From NCBI GenBank assembly GCA_022565355.1, contig JAIUMU010000006.1, forward strand, positions 51,874 to 115,873: DNA of 64,000 nt. The letters run 5' to 3'. The notes beneath the pieces are model-generated. The model ran no database searches. It was not told where the DNA came from and saw nothing but the letters and a program-made list of their open reading frames with translations. Shown here piece by piece: positions 26,907 to 37,200 of the stretch. The stretch's first letter is position 1, and the number at the start of each line of letters is the position of its first letter. A program made the translations under genes and the position numbers. This DNA is from Idiomarina sp. (GTDB lineage: Bacteria; Pseudomonadota; Gammaproteobacteria; Enterobacterales; Alteromonadaceae).

Positions 26907-29474
26907 ATGAAAACTCACGTACCCACTTCACTGCGGCCACTGCAGCTCGGCGCATTAGCGCTAGCGTGCTCGGTAGCATTAGCTGGCTGTTTTGATTCTT
27001 CATCAACGAGCCCAACAGTATTCACGGAAACGAACCCGCCAACCGGAACGCCGCCACCACCCTATCCACCGGCAACGTCTAATTATCAGTTTCCAGAGGT
27101 AACGGTGTATGCCCCAGGTGAAGTATCAGCAGAAATTCGCCGAACCGATTTTGGCGTACCGCATATTACTTCAGATAGCCTTGAAGGCATCGCCTTTGGA
27201 ACCGCATTCGCATTTGCAGAAGATAATATTTGTGTTTTAGCAGATCAAATTGTGCGTTTTAACTCGCAACGATCTGCGTATTTCGGTCCTGATGCCGTGT
27301 TAGGCTCGGGCGATAGTGGCAACGTAATTAATGATTTCACTTACAAAGCGCTTGGCATTCGTGATTTAGCCGAACAAAACATTGGTAACTTGAGTACTCA
27401 TAGCCAGGCTTTATTGCAGGGCTACGCTGCAGGTTACAATCATTACCTTAGTGAAACGGGTGTAGAAAACATTGCTCCGCCTTGTGCTGGTATGCCGTGG
27501 GTACGCGATATTACTGATGTGGATATGCTTACCTATGCACTTGGTGTTGCTTTGCTGCCAGGTGCTGCCAACTTCTTGCAGCCATTATTTATTGGTGTGC
27601 CGCCGGGCGAAAACTTCCAACCTACTCCGGTTGCTGGTGCAGCCGCACTGGATAGTTCGTTCACCGCACAATCTGTAACTATGCCGGAGGTGAACCCTTC
27701 GGAGCTAGGCTCAAATGGTTGGGCGCTTGGGAGTGATGTTACCGCCAGTGGCAACGGTATGTTGTTGGCGAACCCGCACTTCCCGCACGTTGGTAATCAG
27801 CGTTTCTGGCGTTTCGGTATCGAAATTCCGGGTGAAATGAAGGTAGTAGGTGGCTCACTCTCGGGTATGCCGGGTGTTGTGAATATTGGTTACAACGAGA
27901 ACATCGCCTGGACCCACACCTTCTCTACCGCTGAGCGCTTCATTGTGTATCAGTTGGAATTAGATACCAGCGATGCGTCTGGGCTTACTTACTTAGTAGA
28001 TGGTGAACCCCACCAAATTCAGCCCGAAACCTATCAAATTCAGGTAGCTACTGGGCCGGATAGCTCGATAACGTTAGAAAAAACTTTCTATCACAGCTCG
28101 TTTGGGCCAATGATGACCATTCCTGGAGCGTTTGAATGGGGCGCCGATTTGGTAGGCACTACTTCAGCTTTTGCATTGCATGATGCGAACCTACCAAACT
28201 GGGATATTTTAGACCACTGGTTAGGCTTGAACCTTGCTTCTGATATTGATGAAGTAGAATCATTGTTTGGTAAATACACGGGTTTGATTTTCAATAACGC
28301 GATGGTGGCTGATAAACACGGTGATGTGTTCTTCACGGATGGTTCATCTGTGCCTGATTTGCGCCCTGAAGCCTTACAAACAATTCGCACCAGCTTAGCG
28401 TTGCTAGCTATTCGTGGCCAAGCACCCTTTACCTTGGTTCCAGGGAATAGCGATATCTTCCGGCCGCTTGGTAAAGTACCGCACCAGCGCGCGCCAAGAT
28501 TGCGCCGTAGTGATTTCGTGCAAAACTCGAATGATAGTTTCTGGTTAACCAACCCAGAAGCACCGATCATGAGTAATGAGAATGCGGATCTGTTGTTGTT
28601 CGGGCCGGTGAATAACCAGCAAACCTTGCGTTCACGCATGGGCCAAAAGAAACTCATGGAAATCGCTTCAGTTTCACTTACTGAGCTTGAGGAAACGTTG
28701 CTTAGTAATCGTGCGTTTCTGGGTGAAGAGGTGTTAGCCGATCTTCTTTCTGCATGTTCTTCGCAAGGTGCTACACCAGTGCTAGTTGGTGAAGCCGAGG
28801 TAAGCATTGTGCAAGCCTGTGCTGCGTTGGCAATGTGGGATGGCCGCATGGATAAAGATAGTGTAGGTGCAATGGTATTCCGTGAATTTGCGGAGAAGTT
28901 CAGCCGCAACCCTACGTGGGCTATTCCTTATACAGTGCAGCAACCACTCACTACCCCTTCAGGTTTAGGCAGTAATCAGCAAGCGGTGCAATTGTTAGCC
29001 CAAGCGGTACAAACCATTGATTCAGCCGGGCTTGATATCATGGCACCGCTAGGCGATGTGCAGTTTGTTGAGCGTAGCTTACCTAATGGTGTTGCTAGTG
29101 GTAATCGCTTGCCATGGGGTGGCGCAAATAACATTGAAGGTGGCTTCAATGTATTTCGTTCACAAGGTGCGGAAGATGGCACATTGTTACCACGCCATCG
29201 TTATCCTTCGTTGCCGGGCACTCAGCTTTCGGAAGAGGGATATCACATTACTAGCGGCTCAAGCTGGATGTTTGTGATGGAGTTTACTGAAGATGGCCCG
29301 GTTGGCCGCGGATTACTTACTTATTCGCAGTCTTCAGATATTCGTTCGCCACATTACATTGATCAAACGGAGTTGTATTCAGATATGCCGCAGTTGGCTC
29401 CGATATGGTTCCAGCGTGCCGATATTGAAGCGAATACTATTTCGATTCGCACGGTAGGCGCAGCAGAAGAATAA
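26907..29474 (+). CDS. Penicillin acylase family lipoprotein
   Basis: An 855-residue N-terminal-nucleophile hydrolase of the penicillin G acylase / acyl-homoserine-lactone acylase (PvdQ, QuiP) family. The signal ends LAGC, so the precursor is lipid-anchored; a Pro/Thr-rich linker follows. The small subunit carries RRTDFGVPHI, and self-cleavage should occur before the serine in ELGSNGWALGS (about residue 270), which becomes the nucleophile. NPHFPH and WTHTFSTAERF are family features of the large subunit. ATG 26907 is chosen for AAGGAA and the signal. Substrates could be acyl-homoserine lactones, beta-lactams or other amides; not decidable here. Confidence 0.87.
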   Translation: MKTHVPTSLRPLQLGALALACSVALAGCFDSSSTSPTVFTETNPPTGTPPPPYPPATSNYQFPEVTVYAPGEVSAEIRRTDFGVPHITSDSLEGIAFGTAFAFAEDNICVLADQIVRFNSQRSAYFGPDAVLGSGDSGNVINDFTYKALGIRDLAEQNIGNLSTHSQALLQGYAAGYNHYLSETGVENIAPPCAGMPWVRDITDVDMLTYALGVALLPGAANFLQPLFIGVPPGENFQPTPVAGAAALDSSFTAQSVTMPEVNPSELGSNGWALGSDVTASGNGMLLANPHFPHVGNQRFWRFGIEIPGEMKVVGGSLSGMPGVVNIGYNENIAWTHTFSTAERFIVYQLELDTSDASGLTYLVDGEPHQIQPETYQIQVATGPDSSITLEKTFYHSSFGPMMTIPGAFEWGADLVGTTSAFALHDANLPNWDILDHWLGLNLASDIDEVESLFGKYTGLIFNNAMVADKHGDVFFTDGSSVPDLRPEALQTIRTSLALLAIRGQAPFTLVPGNSDIFRPLGKVPHQRAPRLRRSDFVQNSNDSFWLTNPEAPIMSNENADLLLFGPVNNQQTLRSRMGQKKLMEIASVSLTELEETLLSNRAFLGEEVLADLLSACSSQGATPVLVGEAEVSIVQACAALAMWDGRMDKDSVGAMVFREFAEKFSRNPTWAIPYTVQQPLTTPSGLGSNQQAVQLLAQAVQTIDSAGLDIMAPLGDVQFVERSLPNGVASGNRLPWGGANNIEGGFNVFRSQGAEDGTLLPRHRYPSLPGTQLSEEGYHITSGSSWMFVMEFTEDGPVGRGLLTYSQSSDIRSPHYIDQTELYSDMPQLAPIWFQRADIEANTISIRTVGAAEE

Positions 29475-29491
29475 ATAATGCTGTAGAAGCG

Positions 29492-29522
29492 AAAACGGCT
29501 GCCAATTGGCAGCCGTTTTTTT
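29492..29522 (+). terminator. Rho-independent terminator
   Basis: AAAACGGCTGCCAATTGGCAGCCGTTTTTTT: fully paired stem with minimal loop, after the acylase gene and before the convergent rsd. Confidence 0.92.
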
Positions 29523-29536
29523 AAGGTACGTTTTAC

Positions 29537-30019
29537 TTATTGTGGCGCGCCTAACACTTCATGTGCAGCAAGAAGCGCAATAAGCTTATCTTCCAGCTCT
29601 AAACGATTTTGTAAAGCTTCGCCCAGTGCGGATATATCGCTAATGAAGGTCGGTAGTTCATCGGTATCCAATACTTCGGCGTAGCTATCATGAAAACTTA
29701 ATGCAATCTCGGTAGTATCCGCGATAAGTGGATAAACTTGATTCGCGAATGTTAGGGTAGACTGGTTGTGGGCACTGGCTTCCTCAAGTATGTGATCATA
29801 CAGTTCAAAATGGCCTGCAGATACGTAATCGATGAGAATTTCGCAGAACTCCCGAATTTCGGTTGCAGCGGGGAGTTGCTCAGAGTTTTGTTGGTACGGA
29901 GGTAATCCTGCTATTTTACAATAGCGCACAAGTAACTCTTGGCGCTCATCAAGCCAGCGATCTAATGCTTGGTGCAACCCCGCCCATTGTTCTTTTGCTT
30001 CTGTGTTCCGGCGTAACAT
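29537..30019 (-). CDS. rsd: Anti-sigma-70 factor Rsd/AlgQ
   Basis: A 160-residue helical protein that binds the housekeeping sigma factor and lowers its activity in stationary phase. RWLDERQELLVRYCKIAGLPP is the conserved N-terminal helix, and FCEILIDYVSAGHFELYDHI is the centre of the family; length is equal to E. coli Rsd (158). ATG 30019 is chosen for AAGGAG upstream; an ATG at 30091 would add 24 unrelated residues. It is divergent from nudC, with the E. coli rsd/nudC/hemE order kept. Confidence 0.92.
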   Translation of the reverse strand: MLRRNTEAKEQWAGLHQALDRWLDERQELLVRYCKIAGLPPYQQNSEQLPAATEIREFCEILIDYVSAGHFELYDHILEEASAHNQSTLTFANQVYPLIADTTEIALSFHDSYAEVLDTDELPTFISDISALGEALQNRLELEDKLIALLAAHEVLGAPQ

Positions 30020-30180
30020 GCGAACTCCTTGATTGCCCTCAGCCCTTGCCGAGGCATTACCACTGTACTGCGAGTGCAGAATCAAAATCAATAGTATTTA
30101 CAGCATATAGTTCAAGTAACGGGCTTTTCAGTAGCTTTAATTCAGGTAAACTGCAGGCCAAAGTTAATCATGGAGGCTTT

Positions 30181-31008
30181 ATGATTCATCCAGATATCGT
30201 GCCAGAACCCAACGAACGGGTATGGTGGTTTATAGTGTCGGGTAATCAAATATTATTTGCCAAAGAGCCAGCCAATGCGGAAATCCCCTTTTTAACAAGT
30301 AATGAAGTTCCCGGTGCAGATATTGAATACACTGCAAAAATTGGTACTTATCGAGATGCCCCAGCGTTTATGCTAATGCAAGCAACCCCTGAGCTATCGT
30401 TGCCGGGTTATCATTGGCAGCCACTAAGAAACGCTTTAGGGTTTGTTGATCCAAATGTGTTCGCCTTGGGTGGGAGAGCTTGCCAAATTCAGCATTTTTT
30501 AGGTACGCATCAGTTCTGTGGCCGCTGCGGCAGCCACACAGTGCAAAGCCGCGATGAGCTTGCGGTAATCTGCCCAGAATGCGAATTCACCTGTTATCCA
30601 CGCATTTCCCCTTGCATTATTGTGGCCATTTATCGCGATGTGGAGAACACGCGTGAGGTGCTACTTGCGCGCGGCTTTAGGCACCCCGAAGGGATGTTCT
30701 CGGTATTAGCGGGCTTTGTGGAAAGTGGTGAATCACTGGAAGAGTGTTTGCGCCGTGAAGTGCGTGAAGAGGCGAATGTAGAGGTAACAGATATTCGTTA
30801 CGTAACAAGCCAAATTTGGCCTTTCCCGCATTCACTGATGGCAGGTTTTATCGCGCGTTATGCAGGTGGGGAATTGGCACTTGATCCCAGTGAATTAATT
30901 GAAGGCGGTTGGTTTGCGCTTGATCAACTCCCGCAAACCCCGCCATCGGGTACCATTGCTTCGCATTTAATCGCAACGGTAAAAGCTGAAGTTAACGCTA
31001 GCTCCTGA
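30181..31008 (+). CDS. nudC: NAD-capped RNA hydrolase / NADH pyrophosphatase
   Basis: A 275-residue Nudix enzyme that removes NAD caps from RNA 5' ends and hydrolyses NADH. The zinc site is C113, C116, C131, C134. The Nudix box begins G178 ([20 protein letters not shown] split over residues 178-197), and SQIWPFPHS is the NudC-specific motif (usually SQPWPFP). GGAGG lies directly before ATG 30181, which decides the start although the frame is open far upstream. hemE begins 37 bases later. Confidence 0.95.
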   Translation: MIHPDIVPEPNERVWWFIVSGNQILFAKEPANAEIPFLTSNEVPGADIEYTAKIGTYRDAPAFMLMQATPELSLPGYHWQPLRNALGFVDPNVFALGGRACQIQHFLGTHQFCGRCGSHTVQSRDELAVICPECEFTCYPRISPCIIVAIYRDVENTREVLLARGFRHPEGMFSVLAGFVESGESLEECLRREVREEANVEVTDIRYVTSQIWPFPHSLMAGFIARYAGGELALDPSELIEGGWFALDQLPQTPPSGTIASHLIATVKAEVNASS

Positions 31009-31045
31009 TAGAATTACCGCATTGAAATCGAGGAAAACTGAAACT

Positions 31046-32113
31046 ATGTCGCAAGAATTGAAAAATGACCGCTATTTACGCGCTTTACTCCGCCAACCGG
31101 TAGATCGCACACCTATTTGGATGATGCGCCAAGCAGGCCGCTATTTGCCAGAGTATCGCGAAGTGCGTGGGCAAGCTGGCGATTTTATGAGCCTCTGCAG
31201 AAATGCGGAACTCGCCTGTGAAGTAACCCTACAACCATTGCGTCGCTTCCCACTGGATGCTGCAATTCTATTTTCAGATATCCTTACTATTCCTGATGCA
31301 ATGGGGCTTGGTTTGTATTTCGAACAAGGCGAGGGGCCACGCTTTAAGAATCCAATTCGTGATGCGCAAGCAGTTGCTAAATTACCAGTACCAGATCCTG
31401 AAGATGAGCTTGGCTATGTAATGAAAGCGGTAAGTACGATTCGTAAAGCATTGAATGGCGATGTGCCACTTATTGGCTTCTCTGGTAGCCCGTGGACATT
31501 GGCAACTTACATGGTTGAAGGTGGCAGCACCAAGAATTTCTCTATCGTAAAAGCGATGATGTATCGTGAGCCAGAGGTGATGCACCAGCTGTTGGATAAG
31601 CTTGCGCAATCGGTAACCTCTTACTTAAATGCGCAAATTGCCAATGGTGCGCAATCGGTAATGATTTTTGATACGTGGGGTGGTGTGTTATCACCACGTG
31701 ATTATGAAGAATTTTCATTACGCTATATGGCACAAATTGTAGATGGCCTTACTCGTGAAAACGAGGGCAGAAAAGTGCCGGTAACCTTGTTTACTAAAGG
31801 TGGCGGGCAATGGCTTGATATTATGGCAGCTACCGGTTGTGATGCACTGGGTGTCGATTGGACCACGGATTTAGCCACTGCCCGCGCGAAAGTAGGTGAT
31901 AAAGTTGCCTTGCAAGGCAATATGGATCCAAGCGTGCTATATGCAAGCCCAGAGCGCATTCGCGATGAAGTTGAAATTATTTTATCGAGCTATGGCAAAG
32001 GCCCTGGGCACGTGTTCAACCTAGGCCATGGTATTCACCCAGAAGTGAATCCAGAGCATGCGGGCGCCTTTATTAACGCAGTGAAAGAGTTAAGCCCGAA
32101 ATATCATAAGTGA
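31046..32113 (+). CDS. hemE: Uroporphyrinogen decarboxylase
   Basis: A 355-residue cytosolic enzyme of heme synthesis that converts uroporphyrinogen III to coproporphyrinogen [16 protein letters not shown] is the N-terminal active-site signature, [13 protein letters not shown] carries the catalytic aspartate, and [17 protein letters not shown] is the second signature. Length matches E. coli (354). ATG 31046 is chosen by family alignment; the AGGA upstream is somewhat distant. It follows nudC and probably shares its transcript. Confidence 0.95.
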   Translation: MSQELKNDRYLRALLRQPVDRTPIWMMRQAGRYLPEYREVRGQAGDFMSLCRNAELACEVTLQPLRRFPLDAAILFSDILTIPDAMGLGLYFEQGEGPRFKNPIRDAQAVAKLPVPDPEDELGYVMKAVSTIRKALNGDVPLIGFSGSPWTLATYMVEGGSTKNFSIVKAMMYREPEVMHQLLDKLAQSVTSYLNAQIANGAQSVMIFDTWGGVLSPRDYEEFSLRYMAQIVDGLTRENEGRKVPVTLFTKGGGQWLDIMAATGCDALGVDWTTDLATARAKVGDKVALQGNMDPSVLYASPERIRDEVEIILSSYGKGPGHVFNLGHGIHPEVNPEHAGAFINAVKELSPKYHK

Positions 32114-32148
32114 TCGTTTTTGCGACCAATTCCGATATATAAGCGTTG

Positions 32149-32173
32149 AAGGCGCCCGAGAGCATGGCGCCTT
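32149..32173 (+). terminator. Weak hairpin after hemE
   Basis: AAGGCGCC, a 9-base loop, GGCGCCTT. Stem is strong, but only two T's follow in the stem and then TGCG, so termination would be inefficient or Rho-dependent. Confidence 0.45.
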
Positions 32174-32226
32174 TGCGTTACAATGCACGTATATAGTTGT
32201 ATTGATATCGAAATGCTGGGAGCATT

Positions 32227-33279
32227 ATGGCTAAGCGATTTTTTTTCACCCCACTTACTGGTGTTGTTGTAGTTGTTGCTGCAATTGTTGGCTACTTATA
32301 CTTTTCAGAAGAAGAGCAAACGGGTGGCCAGCGCGGTCCGCAAACAGCGAATGTAGTTGGCGACACCGCCCGCATTATGGAATTCCGTGATGTGATTGAA
32401 GGCTTGGGTACCTCACAAGCGCGTGAATCAGTAGATATCATGGCGCGAGTTTCGCAAAGTGTTCGAGAAATATATTTTCGTGATGGCGAAGATGTAGAAA
32501 AAGGACAGTTGCTAGTTACCCTACAAGACCGCGAAGAAGTTGCGCGAGTGCAGGAGCTTGAATTCCGTTTAGCGGATACTCGTAGACAACTTGAACGGCT
32601 GCGCGATTTGGCACGCGAAAACGCAGCATCGCGCAGCATGATCGATGAACAAGAAGTGCGAGTTGAACAAACCGCCGCTGAGCTTGAAGTGGCGCGTTCG
32701 CGCTTAGAAGAACTTACGATTCACGCGCCATTTGCTGGGCGCCTTGGTATTCGCCAAGTAAGCCCGGGCCAGTTAGTACGCCCAGGCGATGTGATTACCA
32801 CACTCGATGATATTTCCCCAATTTATGTAGATTTCTCTGTTCCAGAACTGTATCTGCCGAGTTTAGCTGCAGGACAGCGCGTTGCGGCAATTTCAGCAGC
32901 TTACCCAGGCCGCGAATTTGATGGTGAAATTGTTAGCGTTGCCTCACGTGTTAATCCGGTAACGCGCTCTATTATGGTGCGAGCTGCGATTGCTAATGAT
33001 AATCACGAATTGCGCCCAGGTATGTTGCTACGCGTGCAATTGGAGCGTAGCGTAGACCATACCTTAATGATTCCTGAAGCTGCTGTAATTCCGATACGTA
33101 ACGAACAATTCGTGTACCGCGTGGAAGATGATCGTGCCGTGCGTACGGTTGTTACCGTGGGCCGCCGTTTACCGGGCTGGGTAGAAATTACCAGCGGTAT
33201 TAGTGAAGGCGATTTAATCATTGTTGAAGGTACCATTCGCGTTCGCGATGGTTTGCCCGTTAACGTGAATTTGCGCTAA
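32227..33279 (+). CDS. RND efflux periplasmic adaptor subunit
   Basis: A 350-residue membrane fusion protein (HlyD/AcrA family) that would link the RND pump encoded next to an outer-membrane channel. A single N-terminal membrane helix (LTGVVVVVAAIVGYLYFS) anchors it. Then come the lipoyl half (RVSQSVREIYFRDGEDVEKG), a short coiled-coil hairpin (about 105-150), the second lipoyl half (IHAPFAGRLGIRQVSPGQLV) and beta-barrel and proximal domains. It lacks a lipobox, unlike AcrA. GGGAG precedes the ATG; the pump gene begins 23 bases after its stop. Confidence 0.92.
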   Translation: MAKRFFFTPLTGVVVVVAAIVGYLYFSEEEQTGGQRGPQTANVVGDTARIMEFRDVIEGLGTSQARESVDIMARVSQSVREIYFRDGEDVEKGQLLVTLQDREEVARVQELEFRLADTRRQLERLRDLARENAASRSMIDEQEVRVEQTAAELEVARSRLEELTIHAPFAGRLGIRQVSPGQLVRPGDVITTLDDISPIYVDFSVPELYLPSLAAGQRVAAISAAYPGREFDGEIVSVASRVNPVTRSIMVRAAIANDNHELRPGMLLRVQLERSVDHTLMIPEAAVIPIRNEQFVYRVEDDRAVRTVVTVGRRLPGWVEITSGISEGDLIIVEGTIRVRDGLPVNVNLR

Positions 33280-33302
33280 TTAGAGAATCGGAGCGGTAAC
33301 CC

Positions 33303-36300
33303 ATGTTTTTATCAGATGCCTCAGTAAAGCGCCCGGTTTTCGCCACGGTAATCAACGTGCTGTTGATTATTTTTGGGGTGGTTGCATTTACATCGTTACC
33401 ATTGCGCGAATACCCCAATATTGAACCACCGGTAGTTTCGGTGAATACCAACTATCCTGGTGCCAACGCCGAGATTATTGAAACCCAAATCACCCAAGTG
33501 ATTGAAGAACGGATTAGCGGTATTGATGGTATTAAAACCATCACGTCACGCAGCCGTGAAGGCAACTCGCGGATTACCATTGAGTTTGAAGGGAATCGCG
33601 ATATTGATTCTGCCGCCAATGATGTTCGTGAGCGGGTGCAACGAGTTATTCGCAGCCTTCCCGAACAAGTATTACCACCGGAGGTTACCAAAGCTAACGC
33701 CGATGAAGATACGGTAGTTTGGTATAACCTGCGTAGTGAAAATATGACCACGCTGGAACTCACTGATTTTGCCAATCGGTATATTGTTGATCGGCTCTCG
33801 GTGGTAGATGGTGTAGCCCGCGTTAACATCGGTGGTGAACGTCGTTATGCGATGAAGCTATGGCTTGATAGAAACGCAATGGCTGCGCGTGGTATTACTG
33901 TTACTGACATTGAAAACCGCCTCCGGGCAGAGAACGTAGAACTACCAGCCGGTAGCATTGAATCCCGCGATCGTGAGTTTTCGGTACGAGTTTCTCGCAG
34001 CTACTTATCCCCCGCCGATTTCGCCAACTTAAGTATCGTATCAGGCTCAGATGGTTACCTTGTTCGTTTAGGTGAAGTGGCGCGTGTATCACTTGAAGCT
34101 GAGGATGATCGATCCGAATTCCGCGGCAATGGTATCAATATGATTGGTTTGGGAGTGATCCGCCAATCAGATGCCAATACCCTCGATGTAGTGGATAACG
34201 TGAACCGGGAAGTTGAGCGAATGCGCGCCACCTTACCGGCCAGTATGATCTTAGTGCCAAGCTACGATTCATCGATATTCATTCGCGATTCTGTAAAAGA
34301 AGTATACAACACCTTATTCATTGCGATGGCGATGGTGGTGATTGTTATCTACCTATTCTTGGGGAATTTGCGGGTAACACTAATTCCTGCCATTACAGTT
34401 CCAGTGGCATTGCTAGCATCCTACATTGTGCTCTACGCAATGGGCTTCTCCATTAACTTACTTACGCTATTGGCTCTGGTACTCGCTATCGGGCTCGTGG
34501 TGGATGATTCGATTGTTGTGCTGGAGAATATTTATCGGCGAGTGGAAGCGGGCGACCCGCCATTGCTTGCCGCTTATCGAGGCGCTCGCGAGGTAGGTTT
34601 TGCCGTTGTTGCCACTACCTTAGTACTGATTTCTGTATTCGTGCCGCTTATCTTTTTGGAGGGCAACATTGGTCAGCTGTTTACCGAGTTCGCCATAGCC
34701 CTCGCGGCTGCGGTGGCCTTCTCGAGTATTACTGCACTTACGCTATCGCCAATGCTGTGCTCGAAAATTTTGAAGAAGAAAGAAAAATCGACAGGGTTCA
34801 GCGCGTTTGTAGACCGCAACTTTAAGAAATTAGAAGTACGCTACGAAAACGTGGTGAAGAAAACGATTACCATGCCAAGTATGGCATTCGCGTTAGTTAT
34901 TCTTTCTGCAGCTGCTGCTTATTTGTTAATGGATCGGATTGGTCAGGAATTCGTACCGCCGGAAGATCGGGGCAACTTCTTTGTTTCTGTGCGTGCCGCT
35001 GAAGGCGCCAGCATTGAATCAAATCTGCGTAATATGGATAAAGTAGAGCAGGTGCTATTGCCGTACCTTGATGAAGGCAAAATTGACCGCTTGATCGTGC
35101 GTACCCCGGGTTGGGGTACCAGTGCTGGTATTGCTATCGTAGGCACCATTCCATTTAGTGAGCGCGATTGGAGTTCATTCGAATTAATGGCGGAAGTACG
35201 GGAAAAGTTAGCTGAGATCCCTGACGTAGTTGCCTTTGCTAATATGCGCAGCGGTATTGGTGGTGGTGGCGGTTCGCGACCGATTGAGTTCGTGCTGCAA
35301 GGCAATACGTATGAAGATCTAGCTCGGTATCGCGATATTGTGATTGAGAAAGCTTCGGAAAACCCTGGGTTTCTATCGTTAGATAGCGATTATGATGAAA
35401 CCGTGCCGCAGCTATCGGTACGAATTAATCAAGAACGCGCGGCCGATTTAGGTGTTTCAATTGGTGATATTGGCCGTACGCTTGAAAGTATGTTGGGGCA
35501 ACGCCGAGTTACGCGTTATCAAGATCGCGGTGAAGAATATAACGTGATTTTAGAAGGCGAGCGCGATGATTATCGCACACCGCAAGCTATTGATAACATC
35601 TATGTTCGCTCGCAACGTACTGGCGAACTAGTGCCGATGTCGAACTTGGTAACGGTTACTGAAGGCGCAACTGCTCGGCAGTTGAATCGCTATAACCGGA
35701 TGCGCGCTGTTACCATTACCAGTGATTTAGCTGATGGTTACTCGTTAGGTGAGGCGCTAAGTTATTTAGAGAATATTGTTGCTGAGCACTTACCCGATGA
35801 TGTGATGATTGATTACAAAGGCCAATCATTGCTGTATCAGGAGGGTGGTAACACTATCATCTTTATCTTCGCGTTAGCCTTAGCAATTACGTTCTTAGTA
35901 CTTGCGGCTCAATTTGAAAGCTTCGTGCATCCGTTTGTGATTATTTTAACGGTGCCGCTCGCTGTATTTGGGGCAATGGCGGGGCTTTACCTTACCGGGC
36001 AAACCATCAATATCTACAGCCAAATAGGTATCGTGATGTTGATTGGTCTAGCGGCGAAAAACGGTATCTTAATTGTTGAGTTTGCCAACCAGTTGCGTGA
36101 TGCGGGTATGCGCTTTGAAGATGCACTTGCACGTGCTTCACGCTTGCGTTTACGGCCAATTATTATGACCGCATTTACAACTCTAATGAGTGCTTTACCA
36201 CTGGTATTAGCTTCTGGCCCAGGCGCAGAAAACCGGTTTGTAATTGGTATCGTAATTTTCTCAGGTGTTGCCTTCTCGGCATTTATGACCATCTTCTTAG

Positions 36301-36464
36301 TGCCAGCCTTATACATGGGCTTAGCGAAGAATACTGGTTCGCCGAAACAGTTGGCACGGGAGCTTGAGAAGCTAGAAGAGGAATATCCAGATCGCCGCGG
36401 TGAAGTAGAAGAAGTAGCGGAAGCTATAGAGGAAACCCAAGAGCTAGAACCGAAAGGCGCTTGA
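33303..36464 (+). CDS. RND efflux transporter permease (HAE1 family)
   Basis: A 1053-residue inner-membrane proton antiporter with 12 membrane helices and two large periplasmic loops, of the AcrB type. The proton-relay residues are present: D401-D402 in the TM4 segment LVVDDSIVVLENIYRR and K919 in AAKNGILIVEFANQL, matching AcrB D407, D408 and K940. The N-terminus MFLSDASVKRPVFATVINV is typical of the MexF/VexH-like branch. No outer-membrane TolC gene and no local regulator are next to it, so it would use a TolC made elsewhere. It ends one base from the end of the convergent phosphodiesterase gene. Confidence 0.93.
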   Translation: MFLSDASVKRPVFATVINVLLIIFGVVAFTSLPLREYPNIEPPVVSVNTNYPGANAEIIETQITQVIEERISGIDGIKTITSRSREGNSRITIEFEGNRDIDSAANDVRERVQRVIRSLPEQVLPPEVTKANADEDTVVWYNLRSENMTTLELTDFANRYIVDRLSVVDGVARVNIGGERRYAMKLWLDRNAMAARGITVTDIENRLRAENVELPAGSIESRDREFSVRVSRSYLSPADFANLSIVSGSDGYLVRLGEVARVSLEAEDDRSEFRGNGINMIGLGVIRQSDANTLDVVDNVNREVERMRATLPASMILVPSYDSSIFIRDSVKEVYNTLFIAMAMVVIVIYLFLGNLRVTLIPAITVPVALLASYIVLYAMGFSINLLTLLALVLAIGLVVDDSIVVLENIYRRVEAGDPPLLAAYRGAREVGFAVVATTLVLISVFVPLIFLEGNIGQLFTEFAIALAAAVAFSSITALTLSPMLCSKILKKKEKSTGFSAFVDRNFKKLEVRYENVVKKTITMPSMAFALVILSAAAAYLLMDRIGQEFVPPEDRGNFFVSVRAAEGASIESNLRNMDKVEQVLLPYLDEGKIDRLIVRTPGWGTSAGIAIVGTIPFSERDWSSFELMAEVREKLAEIPDVVAFANMRSGIGGGGGSRPIEFVLQGNTYEDLARYRDIVIEKASENPGFLSLDSDYDETVPQLSVRINQERAADLGVSIGDIGRTLESMLGQRRVTRYQDRGEEYNVILEGERDDYRTPQAIDNIYVRSQRTGELVPMSNLVTVTEGATARQLNRYNRMRAVTITSDLADGYSLGEALSYLENIVAEHLPDDVMIDYKGQSLLYQEGGNTIIFIFALALAITFLVLAAQFESFVHPFVIILTVPLAVFGAMAGLYLTGQTINIYSQIGIVMLIGLAAKNGILIVEFANQLRDAGMRFEDALARASRLRLRPIIMTAFTTLMSALPLVLASGPGAENRFVIGIVIFSGVAFSAFMTIFLVPALYMGLAKNTGSPKQLARELEKLEEEYPDRRGEVEEVAEAIEETQELEPKGA

Positions 36465-36465
36465 G

Positions 36466-37185
36466 TTAGATGTTGTAGGGGGATTGGTTGCTCAATCCCT
36501 CTATAATATTACGGCTATTTTGTGGGTGGTTGGTGAAAATGCCATCCACACCGTACTCTTGCATTAAGCGAATATCTTCTGGTTCATCTACCGTGTAAAC
36601 AAATACTTTCAATCCTCGGTTATGCGCGTCATCGATAAATTCTTGGCTAACAAAGCCCACATCTATATGTACCGACCAAGCATCTAGCTCTTCTGCGAAA
36701 GCAGCTAACCGCAACGGTGAGCCTGCTGTTAACGCACCAATCATAAGTTGAGAATTATGTATTTTTAGCGTGTTCAGCCATTGATGGTTGAACGACGAAA
36801 CAATGATATTTTCGAACTGAAAGGAATGCACATCAATAGCATGCTGAATATGGTTTAGTAATAATTCGAGGTTTACTGGGCTTTTTATTTCAATATTTAG
36901 CATGCAGCGGCCACGCACTAGCGCGAGAACCTCCTGCAGCGTTGGGATAGGCTGCTGGTTAAAAACCTTAAGCGCAGCTACCTGCGCTTTCGTGAGGTCG
37001 ATAAAGCGGCCGGGTTGCGCCGCTAACCGACGCAGATAGCGATCGTGAAACACAAAAATTTCATCTTCAACCTGCATGATATCAATTTCAATGCCATCAG
37101 CATGGGTATCAAGCGCCCGCTTGAACGCTGCAATGGTATTCTCAGGGGCTTCTAAGCTCGCACCCCGATGAGCGATAATGAGCAT
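36466..37185 (-). CDS. Glycerophosphodiester phosphodiesterase
   Basis: A 239-residue cytosolic GDPD-type TIM barrel (UgpQ-like) that splits glycerophosphodiesters into glycerol 3-phosphate and an alcohol. Catalytic and metal residues are in AHRG (residue 5 onward), ENTIAAF, DGIEIDIM and FHDRYLRRL; no signal peptide. AAGGA precedes the ATG. It lies 15 bases after psd on the same strand, third in rsgA-psd-gdpd, so phospholipid synthesis and headgroup recycling are linked in one transcript. Confidence 0.9.
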   Translation of the reverse strand: MLIIAHRGASLEAPENTIAAFKRALDTHADGIEIDIMQVEDEIFVFHDRYLRRLAAQPGRFIDLTKAQVAALKVFNQQPIPTLQEVLALVRGRCMLNIEIKSPVNLELLLNHIQHAIDVHSFQFENIIVSSFNHQWLNTLKIHNSQLMIGALTAGSPLRLAAFAEELDAWSVHIDVGFVSQEFIDDAHNRGLKVFVYTVDEPEDIRLMQEYGVDGIFTNHPQNSRNIIEGLSNQSPYNI

Positions 37186-37200
37186 GCTATATCCTTCGCT

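Noticed and set aside
28091..28909. 272-residue open frame on the minus strand inside the acylase gene
   Set aside because: It is antisense to a clearly conserved protein, has a serine/alanine-rich composition typical of antisense shadows, and lacks a recognisable domain.
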